Positions 52,268-63,037 of a DNA stretch of 64,000 nucleotides are shown here, in pieces. The notes under the pieces are model-generated. The model did no database searches and was not told the origin of the DNA. It saw nothing but the letters and a program-made list of their open reading frames with translations. How positions within the stretch are numbered: the first letter of the stretch is position 1; every line of letters begins with the position of its first letter. The position numbers were made by a program, and so were the translations under genes. Source of the stretch: Climacium dendroides (Eukaryota; Streptophyta; Bryopsida; Hypnales; Climaciaceae); NCBI GenBank assembly GCA_950106755.1, contig OX467089.1:27137345-27201344 (forward strand), given 5' to 3'.

Positions 52268-53572
52268 TTTCGAAGAGGTTGGATATAATAAGGTAGCCTA
52301 CGTGGAACAATTTGCACTAGATGGCAGACATCTGTTGCGCAGTATGCTTGTACACGTGGACTCCTATGATCCCGCTTGCTACATGTCAAGATGGGATTCT
52401 TTCCTAACGCGTCGGTCAACATTAACGACTATATTTCAAACGATGTAGTTATGCTCTTACGAACGCTACCATGTTCCCGGAAACACAATTTCCTGTTTCA
52501 GAAAACGTAATTTCGCATTCAGAAGACGTTATAATTATTTGTACCTAAAAATTTCACGTTCTCCAACGTCATGCTCAACAGCACCTATAATTTCGAACAG
52601 TATGATTTAATGCAAATGTGTTTTGATGAACACGACAACTTCGATTGCCTCCCGTTTAATCTTGTTCACAAACAAGAAAACATTGATATACATGAGAGAA
52701 TGTTAACAGAAATTAATATAAAGAACTGTTTCATTTCATAAAAGTATATTTGCTTGAACAGAGTGCTTGGCACTTCCCTGTTAGTGGGAACATGATCCCC
52801 AACGCTTGTAACCCTAGAAATGTCCTGTAACCCTAAATGATTTCCTGCTACCCTAAATATTTCCTGTAACCCTACATATTCAGCATGCAGTGCATGCCAT
52901 TGCAAGCACTACTTCATCTTGTCATTCTATCTTTTGAAGCACAAGGGGCTCTATCTTTTGAACTAGGATCCTATACTATGCACCTCCTACACCCGAATTG
53001 GAACATGACAAGAGCATGACAAGGAAATGCAAAACTACAATGCTGCATCTCCAGCTTCAATTAAAGAATCCATTTAGATGCACTTTTGAATTCAGTAATC
53101 CATCCATTTTTCCATTCTTGTTTTCTCCTGGTCATCAATGGACCCTTCATCAGCAGCATTGCCTTCTTCCGTACAATCCATACGAGGTCTGCAAGAAAAG
53201 AATCAAGAAAGTGCACTCGTTAAGTTCCTGCATTTCATACAATTAGGTTACGTACAAACTCAGCAAAATTGCATTCATGTCCTCGTACATAAGAATACTA
53301 CGTTCAGTTCCATTCATGTCCTCGTACAGCAACTTCATCGCATTTCAGCAGCCATGAAGAAATCATGGACAAGCACTTCGTAATTCCTTTGTAAGTTCCC
53401 AACCTTTCCATATTTCAAAATTACATGTACATTCCCTACACATGAATTACAAAACCTCACCGAAACCTCCTGAATTTCATCTTGCACTGTTGAGAAGGCC
53501 GGCAAAAACAAAACAAATAATATGATATACATGATATCACAATGTGTACAGGAGGAATGACACTTTCTTCAA
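52268..53572. other. Intergenic region with a telomere-like mini-array
   Basis: The base composition is balanced compared with the AT-rich blocks, but I see no recognisable coding sequence. It contains the CCCTAAAT array at 52807 and a short direct repeat CATTCATGTCCTCGTACA at about 53272 and 53316. Confidence 0.4.
52807..52880. repeat. Telomere-like short tandem array
   Basis: Four spaced units of the form (T)TTCCTGTAACCCTAAAT, about 19 bp each. The CCCTAAA core matches the plant telomere repeat, but the units are not true telomere repeats. Confidence 0.7.
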
Positions 53573-55597
53573 GCTAGCTATAGTTGCTAAAGCATACGCT
53601 TGCAAGAGAAAAGCCTGAAATGATCACTAATGACCCATAGATTCTTGTACCTCTTGTAAAGCATCTTCACGATTACCTGCACCATAGAAGATCCAACCTT
53701 CACAAATGAGGCGTTCGTGGTCAGTACCTGCATTATGCCGTGCCAGTCCGAGATTGTGCATACGTGCTTTAGGGCAATTCTACGTAAACAGCAGTCCACA
53801 ATCAATTCAATCAAATTGTAAAGTCATTAACAAAGAAGCTGCAGAAACCAATTCAGAGGTGAACACTCCATTGGCATCCGACATGGAGAAGGACTACATC
53901 TTTTGCCAAAAAAAGGAAAAAATGTAATTGCTTCTGTGCCCCTTCCTAACGAGGAATCATGACAACATATGAGAAGCATAACTCTAATGTAAAGCGCTCC
54001 TACAGTGTATCGAGGCATGACGATGTTACGGTCCCTGCGATTCTTGCAACAAAATGGCAGAAGAACGGTCATCACATTGTAATGAAGGGAAATTCAAGAA
54101 AACGATACCTGTATCTAAAAAAAGATGTAGGCAACGGAACTTAGTCTAAGGGAAAAGTACGCAAAAACATACTACAAGAAAAGAAGGGGCTACTGGAAAC
54201 AAAGGAAGCCCATTGTGGAATACTATTCCAGCATTTTATGAAACACACCTATAGAGCCAGTATCATCCATCGAAGACCACCTGTAGTACAAGTGCATTTA
54301 GTAATTAGCCTTCGACCACTGCTCCACATGTTGACTCCACAATTTACGGAACGCAGTCGTACGCAGATGGGCAGCATACATCATGTACGACGGGTCCAGT
54401 GCTAATAATGACCGAACATCCCGCACTGCCTCTTCGTATTCTTCAAGACCTACACAGAAAGAAGCTCTCACTTCAAAGTATTCAAAGGTCCCGTGGAATC
54501 CCAAGATCCTCTTCATCTCTATAATTACAGCTTCCACGTTTAGTTCATCCAGAGGAGCGGCAACACAAAAATTGTACGAATATGTTAGGGCTGGGTCCAC
54601 CTCAGAAGCTTTGATTAGACTTGCTATCTTTTCATTTTCCTCACTATATAATGGTGTTCCCTGAATCATCCACCCTTTGGGTTTGTAATTGGCAACAACA
54701 ACTGTAATTTTTTCATATGCAGCTGCCTATTGACCCTTCAGAGCTATAATCCTTACTACTACACTCCATGAGTAAACATGTCCTTGCTCCACAACAGCCT
54801 CGAATTATCCCAGAGCTCAATTATATTCTTTCCTAGCAAACAAAACGAAAACTCGCTGGTGGAATGGCAAAGATTTCGGCCTTTCACATACCTGCAACGT
54901 CTTTGCCCCTACAATAAATCAACATTATGATTACAACACATGCTCTCCTCAACACTAATTCAGCTTAAGAAGGTGTACAACGCAAACAAAAGAAGACCAT
55001 CACTTGCAAGTCGTTCCTGCACTTTGGAAGTAGAATGAATACTTACAAATTATCGAAGGTTTAATTTTCAGAGAGTTGGCAAGCTCGAGGAAGTACACCT
55101 ACAAGCAAACTCGTGTTGAAACTCCTGTACCTTTCTGTAACACATATTCCACAAATGTTAGTACGTCATGCCTACTTTGGACCAAGGTAGCTACATTTTG
55201 GGTGAAAAGCATCCTTCATTGTCCCGCAGCTAAACAAGTGTGCGGAAGATACTATTTCCAAAAGCATCTTTGTTGAAAGTTGTGTTAGTCGGCCTGTTTT
55301 ACTGAAGTGGTCTACAACCCTCATACCTGTCAATGACATGCCATTTCCGGATAACCTATTCCGAGATATTAGAGCTCCTGCAAAATGACCATTGAACATG
55401 GTATACAAGGCCACCGACAAGTCCGCTATATTCTTTGCCCATTCCACTAGACTTGTTGTCCATTCAAATTGAAGACTATGTCGTTTCCGAAGCTCCTCGT
55501 GTACCAAAAATGCGTGCTCTCAACCTCAACAACCGCTTCATTGGAAAAGCTCGGTCTCAACAAGACCTCAGAACATAGAAGATTGTTCCCAAATAAA
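53573..55597 (-). pseudogene. ETO1-like (BTB/TPR E3 adaptor) pseudogene
   Basis: Read on the minus strand, blocks run in the same order as plant ETO1/EOL proteins. They are an N-terminal FIWEQSSMF block (55597-55541); the BTB region with IADLSVALYTMFNG, NGMSLTGMRVVDHFSKTGRL and LLEIVSSAHLF (about 55455-55180); VEYVLQKGTGV then VYFLELANSLK (55164-55042); ERLASDGLLLFALYTFLS; then YKPKGWMIQGTPLYSEENEK through LEEYEEAVRDVRSLLALDPS and SQHVEQWSKANY. RWSSMDDTGSIGVFHKM, DHERLICEGWIFYGAGNRED and AFLLQAYALA follow. Functional members scaffold CUL3 ligases that degrade ACC synthase and limit ethylene production. This copy has in-frame stops at 55099-55101, 54960-54962, 54727-54729, 54298-54300, 54223-54225 and 53780-53782, plus frameshifts. 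The C-terminal TPRs are not recognisable below 53573. Confidence 0.85.
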
Positions 55598-56455
55598 TGT
55601 GGCCTCGCCCTCTTCGGCTATTGTCTCCTACTGCACGTACATCTCAGCTACAGTACAAATCTAATGTACAAGCTTCAGGTAAGGTTCTATAGGACGGCCA
55701 CTCTATTTCGACAATGAGGTACTGCATTAACACAAATTCAATCATTGTCACCACTGCGTATCATACTGAAGCTCAGAATTTGACTTGATGTATTCAGAGA
55801 TTGGTCGAGCAAGAGACGAAGGGGCAAGAGATGGTGTGACCAATGTACTAATCAAGCACAATTGGCACCCCCCCAAAGAAATTGAAGGTTTACAGTAGAA
55901 CTTCTGAACAACCTCAAAAACGTTCTATTCAAAGCAGCAAACATAAGAGGAATAAAATGACAGGCACATCTTCTGCGGCCCATTCCTGACAACACAACCT
56001 AATTCAAATTACCTAATCATTTGTAAACATGGTGACTTCCAGTCGTGCGTGTCTGGGCACACCGACCAAGATCTGTAGCTGACTACACTACAACAATGAC
56101 AGTGTTTTATGATTGTAGAATTATGACTGAGGATGACTGGCGACTGCTTGTAGTCATATTCTTGAAGGCCAATACTTTGGGGAGAAATATGACTGCAAAA
56201 TATGACTACTAGTCATTTTTACGCCTTGTACTTCACAAGTGTATACTATACGGCAAAGTACTTCATAGGGAACGTAGGGAACATGTTTGGGAACATTGAG
56301 TCATATTATCAATTATATTTTCATAGTAGTGAATTTTTTTTGGTTTTGGGCAATTCAAAAAGAATACGGGCAATTCTAACAAAAATATAAATAAGCCATC
56401 ATTTAAATTTTTGAAATCATAGTCACCTACTTTTTCGGATTTTGAATCCTAGTCA

Positions 56456-56645
56456 CTACTTTTTTAGTGTTTTGAGACCCTAACCATTATTTTTTTAAGG
56501 TTCCTAAACCCTAGCCGCCACTTTTTAGGGTTTTGAAACCCTAGCCGCCGCTTTTTAGGGTTTTGAAATCCTAGTCGCCGCTTTTTAGAGTTTAAAAACC
56601 CTAGCCGCCGTTTTTTAGGGTTTTGAAACCCTAGCCGTCACTTCT
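56456..56645. repeat. 30-bp telo-box minisatellite inside the CACTA element
   Basis: About six units of CTTTTTAGGGTTTTGAAACC followed by CTAGCCGCCG. Each unit carries an inverted AGGGTTTTGAAACCCT palindrome made of two telo-box halves. Confidence 0.88.
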
Positions 56646-57420
56646 TGTGGTTCTTCTTCCTTACCTTCTATTGTCTCTTAGCTCTCATTTGTTGTTGTTT
56701 TTTGTTGCATCTCAACTCTTGTTTCTTGTTGCTCTTTACTTCATGTTTCTTGCTTCTTATTGTTGCATCTAAATTTTTTTTTTCTTGCATTTGAAATCTT
56801 TCTTCTTTTTAGTTCTTGTTTTGTAGTTCTTGCTTCTTATTTCTTTTTGTTGCATCTACACTCTCATTTCTTGTTGTTTCTTGTTGTGTCTTAGTGCTTT
56901 TTGTTTCTTCTTGTGTCTTAGTTGTTGCTTCTTATTTCTTCTTGTGTCTTAATTGTTACTTCATGTTGTGTCTTAGTTGTTGTTTCTTTTTACGTTTTAG
57001 TTGTTGTTTCTTGTTTTTTGTTGTGTCTTAGTTGTTGCTTAGTTGTTTCTTGTTGTGTCTTAATTGTTGCTTCTTGTTTCTTATTGTGTCTTAGTTGTTG
57101 TTTCTTATTTTGTGTTTCTTCTTACGTTTTAGTTGTTGTTTCTTATTTTGTGTTTCTTTTTACGTTTTAGTTGTTGTTTCTTATTTTGTGTTTCTTCTTA
57201 CGTTTTAGTTGTTGTTTCTTGTTTCTTATTGTGTCTTAGTTGTTGCTTCTTGTTTCTTATTGTGTCTTAGTTGTTGCTTCTTGTTTTTTGTTGTATCTTA
57301 GTTGTTGTTTAGTTGTTTCTTGTTGTGTCTTAGTTGTTGCTTCTTGTTTCTTGTTGTGTCTTAGTTGTTGCTTAGTTGTTGCTTCTTATTTCTTGTTGCA
57401 TCTTAACTTTTACTTCTTGT
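56640..57420. repeat. TTGTTGCTTCTTGT-type minisatellite inside the CACTA element
   Basis: This is a long stretch of interleaved units such as TTGTTGTGTCTTAGTTGTTG and CTTCTTGTTTCTTGTTG. Open frames here translate to Leu/Cys/Val/Ser repeats and are artefacts of the array rather than genes. Confidence 0.85.
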
Positions 57421-57924
57421 TATTTCTTAATACTTATATTTTTTTTCTTGTTTCCTCCATTATCAATCTTATTCTTCCTATCCTAAACTTGAGGTACATA
57501 TTTTGTGTTGTTATAAGCCTTTGAAGGTTGAGCTTTGTTGTTCAATCACTAAAAATTAACGTCTCATTTCTTTAATTGTATATGCAAGCACCAAAAGTTG
57601 AAACAAAGACATTGGAGGCTACTTACAATCCAATGAAGTCATCTTTACATTATTGTAAGGATTGTAGGCCTTATTGGATTGTGTGAATGATTCATTGTGA
57701 TATATAGATTTTGTATTAGTGACTAATAAATGTCAATGAAGATAATTGCATTTGTTCTTACATTCTCCTTCTTTAATATGATTATCTCTCATACATCTCT
57801 AAAATCATATATTATATATTCATTTTTAATTGCATGAGGCTTTTTATTCAATTGTCAAATCATCTTGATGTATGATAGTTATATATCATGTCTACTTAAA
57901 ATGCATTAAAAATGTGATTGTAGT

Positions 57925-58345
57925 TAGTAATATGACTGACAAGAGTCGTATTCTACATCATTCAAAAATATGACTCATGAGAATCATTTTTCACATTAAT
58001 AAGAATATGACTCACCGTAGTCATATTCTACATTACTGCAAAATATGACTCACACTAGTTATATTCCATGTAACCAAAAAATATGACTGACCGCAGTCAT
58101 ATTCCATATCACTACAAAAAATGACTTACCACAGTCATATATCACATTACTGCAAAATATGACTCACTGCAGTTATATTCCACATTACTGCAAAATATGA
58201 CTCACCGCAGACATATTCCACATTACTGCAAAATATGACTCACTGTAGTCATATTCCACATCACTGCAAAATATGACTCACCGTAGTCATATTCCACGTC
58301 ATCAAAAAATATGACTCGACACAGTCGTATTCCACATAGGATTTT
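57925..58345. repeat. Subterminal repeat array of the CACTA element
   Basis: About ten units of roughly 39 bp follow the pattern AAAATATGACTCACCGCAGT then CATATTCCACATTACTGC. Each unit contains the imperfect palindrome ATGACTCACCGCAGTCAT. Arrays of this kind are the usual transposase-binding region in CACTA elements. Confidence 0.9.
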
Positions 58346-58624
58346 TTTATTTGTCCGGGCAACCCAAGAAAAAGTCAAACCCCCCCTAAGATAGTCAAAG
58401 TATACGCCTAGTTGGCATACTATGACTAAAAATGGATATTTATACCCCTCAACCCATATGACTGCCAATATGATTGATGTCTGAAGCGACTGCTTCTAAA
58501 CTACTAGAGTCAATCATATCCCGAGTCATCTACAATGATTTCTGCGTGAGTCATATTTTTTGATTTTACGACTCATTGCAGTCATATTTTGCAGTCATAA
58601 AACATTGCCATTGTTGTAGTGCTA

Positions 58625-59164
58625 AATACAAAGAGTACAACATTAAACCTAAGGGAAGGTAAATAGTCTTCACATGTTAGTCTGTCTTCCTTCTCGAAGT
58701 TGGTCTGTTGAGAAAACAAAGCATTGCTATTACCTACACACAAAGCATGAATGTCTTGCCTTATCTATAGCATCGTATACCGTCAACATTCCAACATTGT
58801 ACATAACATCCACAAAGGCTAACTGAATGTCCGTAGAGTAGGGGATTTTCCTACCTTCATACGCTTAATTCATCAGCACACACAAACATAACAAAGACCA
58901 ACCAACCTTTCCGTTTGATTACTAACTAATCTCTGAATTCATGACAGTACCACCGCGTCATAACATCCTAACCTGATTAGTATTGCAGAACCTGGCACAA
59001 AACAGTTTTAATCATTAGTCATGTTCTCTATCATTTACAACACTAGCTTTCGAATAGGATGCCTCTACCGCTGAAGATGAGCCAGTCCTGCCTTGAATCA
59101 GTGATACAGACATGAATTTCTTAGCAAACAATATCTAGGCCTAAATGAACAACAAAGCAGCCTG
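58625..59164. other. Short region without recognised content
   Basis: Balanced composition, no recognisable ORF or repeat. Confidence 0.4.
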
Positions 59165-59695
59165 TTAACATACTTTCCACAATTGTAGTCCTTCATGTTC
59201 TGCTCCATTGCAAATGATGTATCCAACGGACCTCATTTGTACACAACTTTTGTACAGCCAAGAAAACATTGCATGTACCAGAGTCCCTGACGACATACAT
59301 ACAGAACAGTTTGAAGTTTGTAATCCATTAGAATTCGTTGAAATACTTTTAAATAGAACTACGAAAAATTCGCCCTCCCTGTCCATGAAGCCTACCTCTC
59401 AGCATCTCTACAACCCAGGTGGAGCCGGCCACCATATATCGCAGCGCCTCCTGAAAGCTTGCCCCAACGTGCTGCACAGCACTTTTCCGTTGCTGTCCAA
59501 TTCCACAAAAGGAAGGGGTGCATCCAAAGCATGTACTGTCTTTAAAGAAAGGCGTATCAAATTTTGTTGTAACCGACCTGGCATGGGGACTACATCTTTG
59601 TCAAAGTCGGAGTGAACTACATTACTTGTCCCCAATAATTTTTTTAGTTCCGAATTTTCCAACAACATAACCTCTCCAACCACATCGGTCATCAC
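59165..59695 (-). other. Unrecognised exon-like sequences
   Basis: Two adjacent frames on the minus strand look protein-like: 59695-59408 (ELKKLLGTSNVVHSDFDKDV, then ALDAPLPFVELDSNGKV) and 59386-59165 (REGEFFVVLFKSISTNSNGL). A CAG acceptor precedes the second. They are on the same strand as the transposase-like exons upstream (60312-62119) and may be later exons of that decayed gene. I do not recognise a domain. Confidence 0.3.
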
Positions 59696-60311
59696 TTGCC
59701 ATCATCAATCAATTACTTCAGTTCCTAATTTCTCTTTAGATGCATGTGGCACCGAAACCTCTCAAGGTTATCGAGCCTAGAAATTCCCGTCTCTCCTGTG
59801 AATACAGAATTGAACTTCAAATTCTCGAAACTCGTAAACCAACAATGACTTCCATTTGGTAAGGCCCACTAAGAGTGTGACAACTTACATTGGGCACTTT
59901 CCAACGCCCCATCACGCTTCAAGCTCACTTAGCTTTCTGTAACATACCAAACATATTGTCAGAGGATGTGCTGAACATCCACTGCGTATTATTTGGTGTT
60001 CCTAATTGTTGAACCTCATGCTACAGTAATTTTGAAGAACATAGAAACTCATACATGAAAGACTGCTCAAAACATGAACAAAGTCATAAGTCCTATCCCT
60101 ATGTCCTACTTGTTTATGCATTTCCGTAATGAAAATATTAATGTGGAATTTGGAGAAATGGGTTTTCAAGAATTTTTCCCAACGACCTAATCGACAGTCT
60201 TGCAAGCAGACATGAAACAGAATGGAAGAGAATTACCATGGACTTCAATCTCAAGATTGTCATTCACTAGATCATGGAAATCGCAAGTACTCACTTCCAC
60301 ACATGTCCACA

Positions 60312-62119
60312 TTACGGTAGACATTGTGGGCTACATACCTTTCCTCCTTTGCCTTGGCCTTTGACCTCAACTTGCTTCACAGTCTTCCAACTGCTTCTAC
60401 CGGTCTTCCCTTCGCCTTCTGCATTCTTTCCTTTGTCAAGCGCCTTGTCGTTGTCCAATAATACAACGTCGTCATCTCCTTCATCGTCAATCTTCTGCCT
60501 CTTCGGAGCTCTGGCAGGTGGATCTTTCTTCTCCAAAACTACCGCCCTCTGCAACAAAGCGTGTTTTCTTTCATACACAACCAATGCATTCAGAGAAACA
60601 GAAAATCCAAAGAAGACACATATCCTAAAAGTACATATTCCAGTTGCACAGAGTACGACATGGTTGGTTATGCTTACTTCAATATCCTTTGCAGCTTGCG
60701 TAAGCTTCTCTGCAGAGCGAGCAGAGGTCCTTCCCTGTACAACAACCTAAGTCCACAAAATCAAGAGATTGTATACTTGCAGAGTATGCATCAGCATGAA
60801 CTTCATCAATGTGGACCCATTCTTCAGTATTCTACATCAAATTATTGCATCACTACTTCCGAGCACTTTACATAGGAAGCGTACCTGCTTCGCTTTTCCT
60901 ATGAGTTGTCCACTTTGTCAGGTAACCCCTTTCTGCAATTTACACTGACGATGTCCAACCGACTTCACTTCCTGCATAACAGACTTGCATGCCACATGTG
61001 AGTCAGCAACTACAACAGCTGTTGGAGCTGCAACCAATTCCACGTCCGGCTCCACCACGGTAGTTGCTATGGGCTCTGGAACTGTTTTCTTGTCATCAGA
61101 ATCGTCCTCCTGCTCCGAACTGCTCTCTTCGTTAGCTGATGACTTGCATTCGTCGCTGTCGTCTGCGTCCTCACTATCTTCGTGGGTTCCTTCCACCTCA
61201 ACCACCACTTCCTCTTCAACAACTTCTGTTGACTTGTGTGCCTCCTTAGTGAGTAGGAGTGGTTCCTCGTCAGCATCGACAACGTGTGCTGGGCTCTTGT
61301 TTGGCAGGTCCTCCTCCTGCACTTCGAATTTCATGCGCTTCTAAGATTTCAAAACGGGCTCGCACTCGGTCATAAACGCCTCCAACACAGCTATTCGCTT
61401 CGTCAACTCCTTTGTCGACTGCATTGCTGCGTTGTTTGCTTTCGCTGATGTTCTTTGTCTCCTTTTTTCCACAGCTTCTTGTTGTACCACTGCCCACTCT
61501 TTCTCCACTGCGGCTTCAATTTCTTCAATATAGGGCTCTCGTTGCTTTTCCTTTGCCTGCGTGACATATACGGTATAAGAGACATCAAAAACTAAGAAGG
61601 AAATGTTGAAGAAATGGAAAAAGAAGACCATTGCTTGTCCTCACCAACTACACAAGCACAACTTCCTGCACTGCTTTTTTCGTAGTGTTCTTTGACCCTC
61701 TCCCTCTCGCAATGGATGCCATGTACTCAGATTTCTGTTGGGCCTCTTTACTCTCTCTTTTCGCTTTCAATGCCTTCCAGTACGATTCCTTCAAGTCTGC
61801 TGGTTTCTTCGCTGCTTTGTCAATTAGTTGATTCAAGTAGTACCTGAAGCTAGTTAGCTAGGCCTTGTCCCACAGTTTTCCGCAAATACTTGTCACTCAA
61901 CATATTTGAATCGCCATAAAATTCATACTCAACATGAACGCGGTCTATCAATCTCTGCTTGGCATCGTTCGTTTGTTTCTCCCACCCCTCAGCTGGATTC
62001 ATATCCTTCACAAAAGATACTATATCTGAATGGAGAAGGCCTGCCATTTTCCCTTCGGGAAATCCTTCCTTATTCAAGAACAGTGGTCGACATGTAGTCC
62101 TCTTATGTTCTTCTCCATA
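60312..62119 (-). pseudogene. Decayed gene resembling plant CACTA-associated (Transposase_24-type) protein
   Basis: Read on the minus strand: 62119-61866 encodes DMNPAEGWEKQTNDAKQRLI then SDKYLRKTVGQGLAN. After an apparent intron comes YYLNQLIDKAAKKPADLKES, then YWKALKAKRESKEAQQKSEY and ARGRGSKNTTKK (to 61648). Next are a coiled-coil-like segment (STKELTKRIAVLEAFM), an acidic Glu/Ser/Asp-rich tract (61334-60918) and a basic/acidic segment with APKRQKIDDEGDDD (60560-60312), NLS-like. The order of a W/R-rich domain, a helical linker with a W-x-x-L-K-x-K-R-x-S pattern, then a coiled coil recalls plant Transposase_24-type proteins; this is a tentative resemblance. A TAG at 61341-61343 lies in frame between CEPVLKS and KRMKFEVQEED, and the 5' part is cut by the CACTA-like element at 62120, so the gene is broken. 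Confidence 0.45.
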
Positions 62120-63037
62120 CACTAGAAGAAAAACGTGTCCGTTGCAACCCACTGAGATGCGACTATGTGTCCTATACAACTGAGATGCGACTGTAGCCCT
62201 CTGTATTTGCACCAAATTTCATGTGTATATAGTTGTAGTCGCAAAGTAGTTGGAAAATGAAGAATAGGGTTACGATATTGTAACAGAAGAACTGACATGA
62301 GGTATTCTACATCCAGTATTCATCGCAGTTGTCCATGTGGACAGCTATCCGCGAAGTAGAGTCCACCGTGGAAAAATGCAATCGCTCTGATTACAAGCTA
62401 CAACTAAAAACTAGAAGATTGCAACTTAGAAATGACTCAAATGCAACTAGGAATCAACTATAATGCAACTAGAGCCCGACTACAGTGCAACTAAAAAACG
62501 ATTCAAATGCAACTAGAGAACAAGTGCAATGCAACTAGAACATGACTGAAAATCGATTCAATTGTCCCATATCGATTGTCAAGAATACCACCAGCTTGAA
62601 CAGATAAGAATGGTAAGTTATAGCATTCTTGTGTAATGAATTTTGATAGTGAAATTCTAATATTTATATATTTTGTAGATTTTTACACTTTGTAGATTTC
62701 TAGAATTTGTAGATTTCTATAATCTACAACTCTATAAATTATAACCAAGTCACAAACTAGTTGCAAACTAGTTGTATGTCAATCGCAAATCAGTTGTACA
62801 CTAATCGCAAACGAGTTGCATATCAATCGCAAACTAGTTGCACACTAGTTGCAAACCAGTTGTATGTCAATCGCAAACTAGTTGCACACTAGTCGCAAAC
62901 GAGTTGCACACCAATTGCAAACCAGTTGTATGTCAATCGCAAACCAGTTGTGTCGTACGCGTAGTTAGCCGTAAGTATCCTTACAACGCTAATGGTTGCA
63001 AGATGACACGAATTATCGGTCCAGGGAACTTCTAGTA
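62120..63037. mobile_element. CACTA-like element with subterminal arrays, probable
   Basis: It starts CACTAGAAGAAAAACGTGTC followed by CGTTGCAACCC. A degenerate right end near 62995-63037 reads GGTTGCAAGATGACACG and then ACTTCTAGTA. Between them lie two arrays: AATGCAACTAGA-type units of about 20 bp (62400-62545) and 22-bp units of AAACTAGTTGCACACTAGTC (62745-62955), mirror arrangements typical of CACTA subterminal regions. No clean target duplication was found (left ATA, right TGA). Confidence 0.6.
62745..62955. repeat. 22-bp tandem repeat (about 9 units)
   Basis: Units follow AAACTAGTTGCACACTAGTC plus GC, with CAATCGC / CTAGTTGC variants alternating. The subsite (A)CTAGTTGC also occurs in the 62400-62545 array in the opposite orientation. 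Confidence 0.9.

Larger units (their letters stand above)
56086..58621. mobile_element. Complete non-autonomous CACTA transposon
   Basis: The left end CACTACAACAATGACAGTGT and the right end, in reverse, CACTACAACAATGGCAATGT are inverted repeats of at least 30 bp, continuing TTTATGA. The 3-bp duplication CTA flanks both ends (56083-56085 and 58622-58624). The element is 2536 bp and contains no transposase ORF. The interior is made of arrays: a telo-box minisatellite (56456-56645), a pyrimidine-biased TTGTTGCTTCTTGT-type array (56640-57420) and subterminal repeats at 57925-58345. It sits next to an ETO1-like pseudogene. Confidence 0.9.

Noticed and set aside
55042..55072. A very short intron within the ETO1-like sequence (GTAAGT...GTGCAG)
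   Set aside because: Only about 31 bases separate the matching blocks, too short for a plant intron, and the family has residues there; a frameshift in a pseudogene explains it better.
56816..57524. Leu/Cys/Val-rich ORFs that look like membrane proteins
   Set aside because: They are translations of the TTGTTGCTTCTTGT minisatellite inside the CACTA element; every frame gives monotonous repeats.
60985..61344. Ser/Thr-rich plus-strand ORF of 119 codons
   Set aside because: It is the antisense shadow of the acidic Glu/Ser/Asp tract in the minus-strand transposase-like gene.
52035..63037. A single giant CACTA element that captured the ETO1-like gene, bounded by the two CACTAGAAG termini
   Set aside because: Both termini are in the same orientation, not inverted, and no shared target duplication exists; they are better explained as separate insertions.
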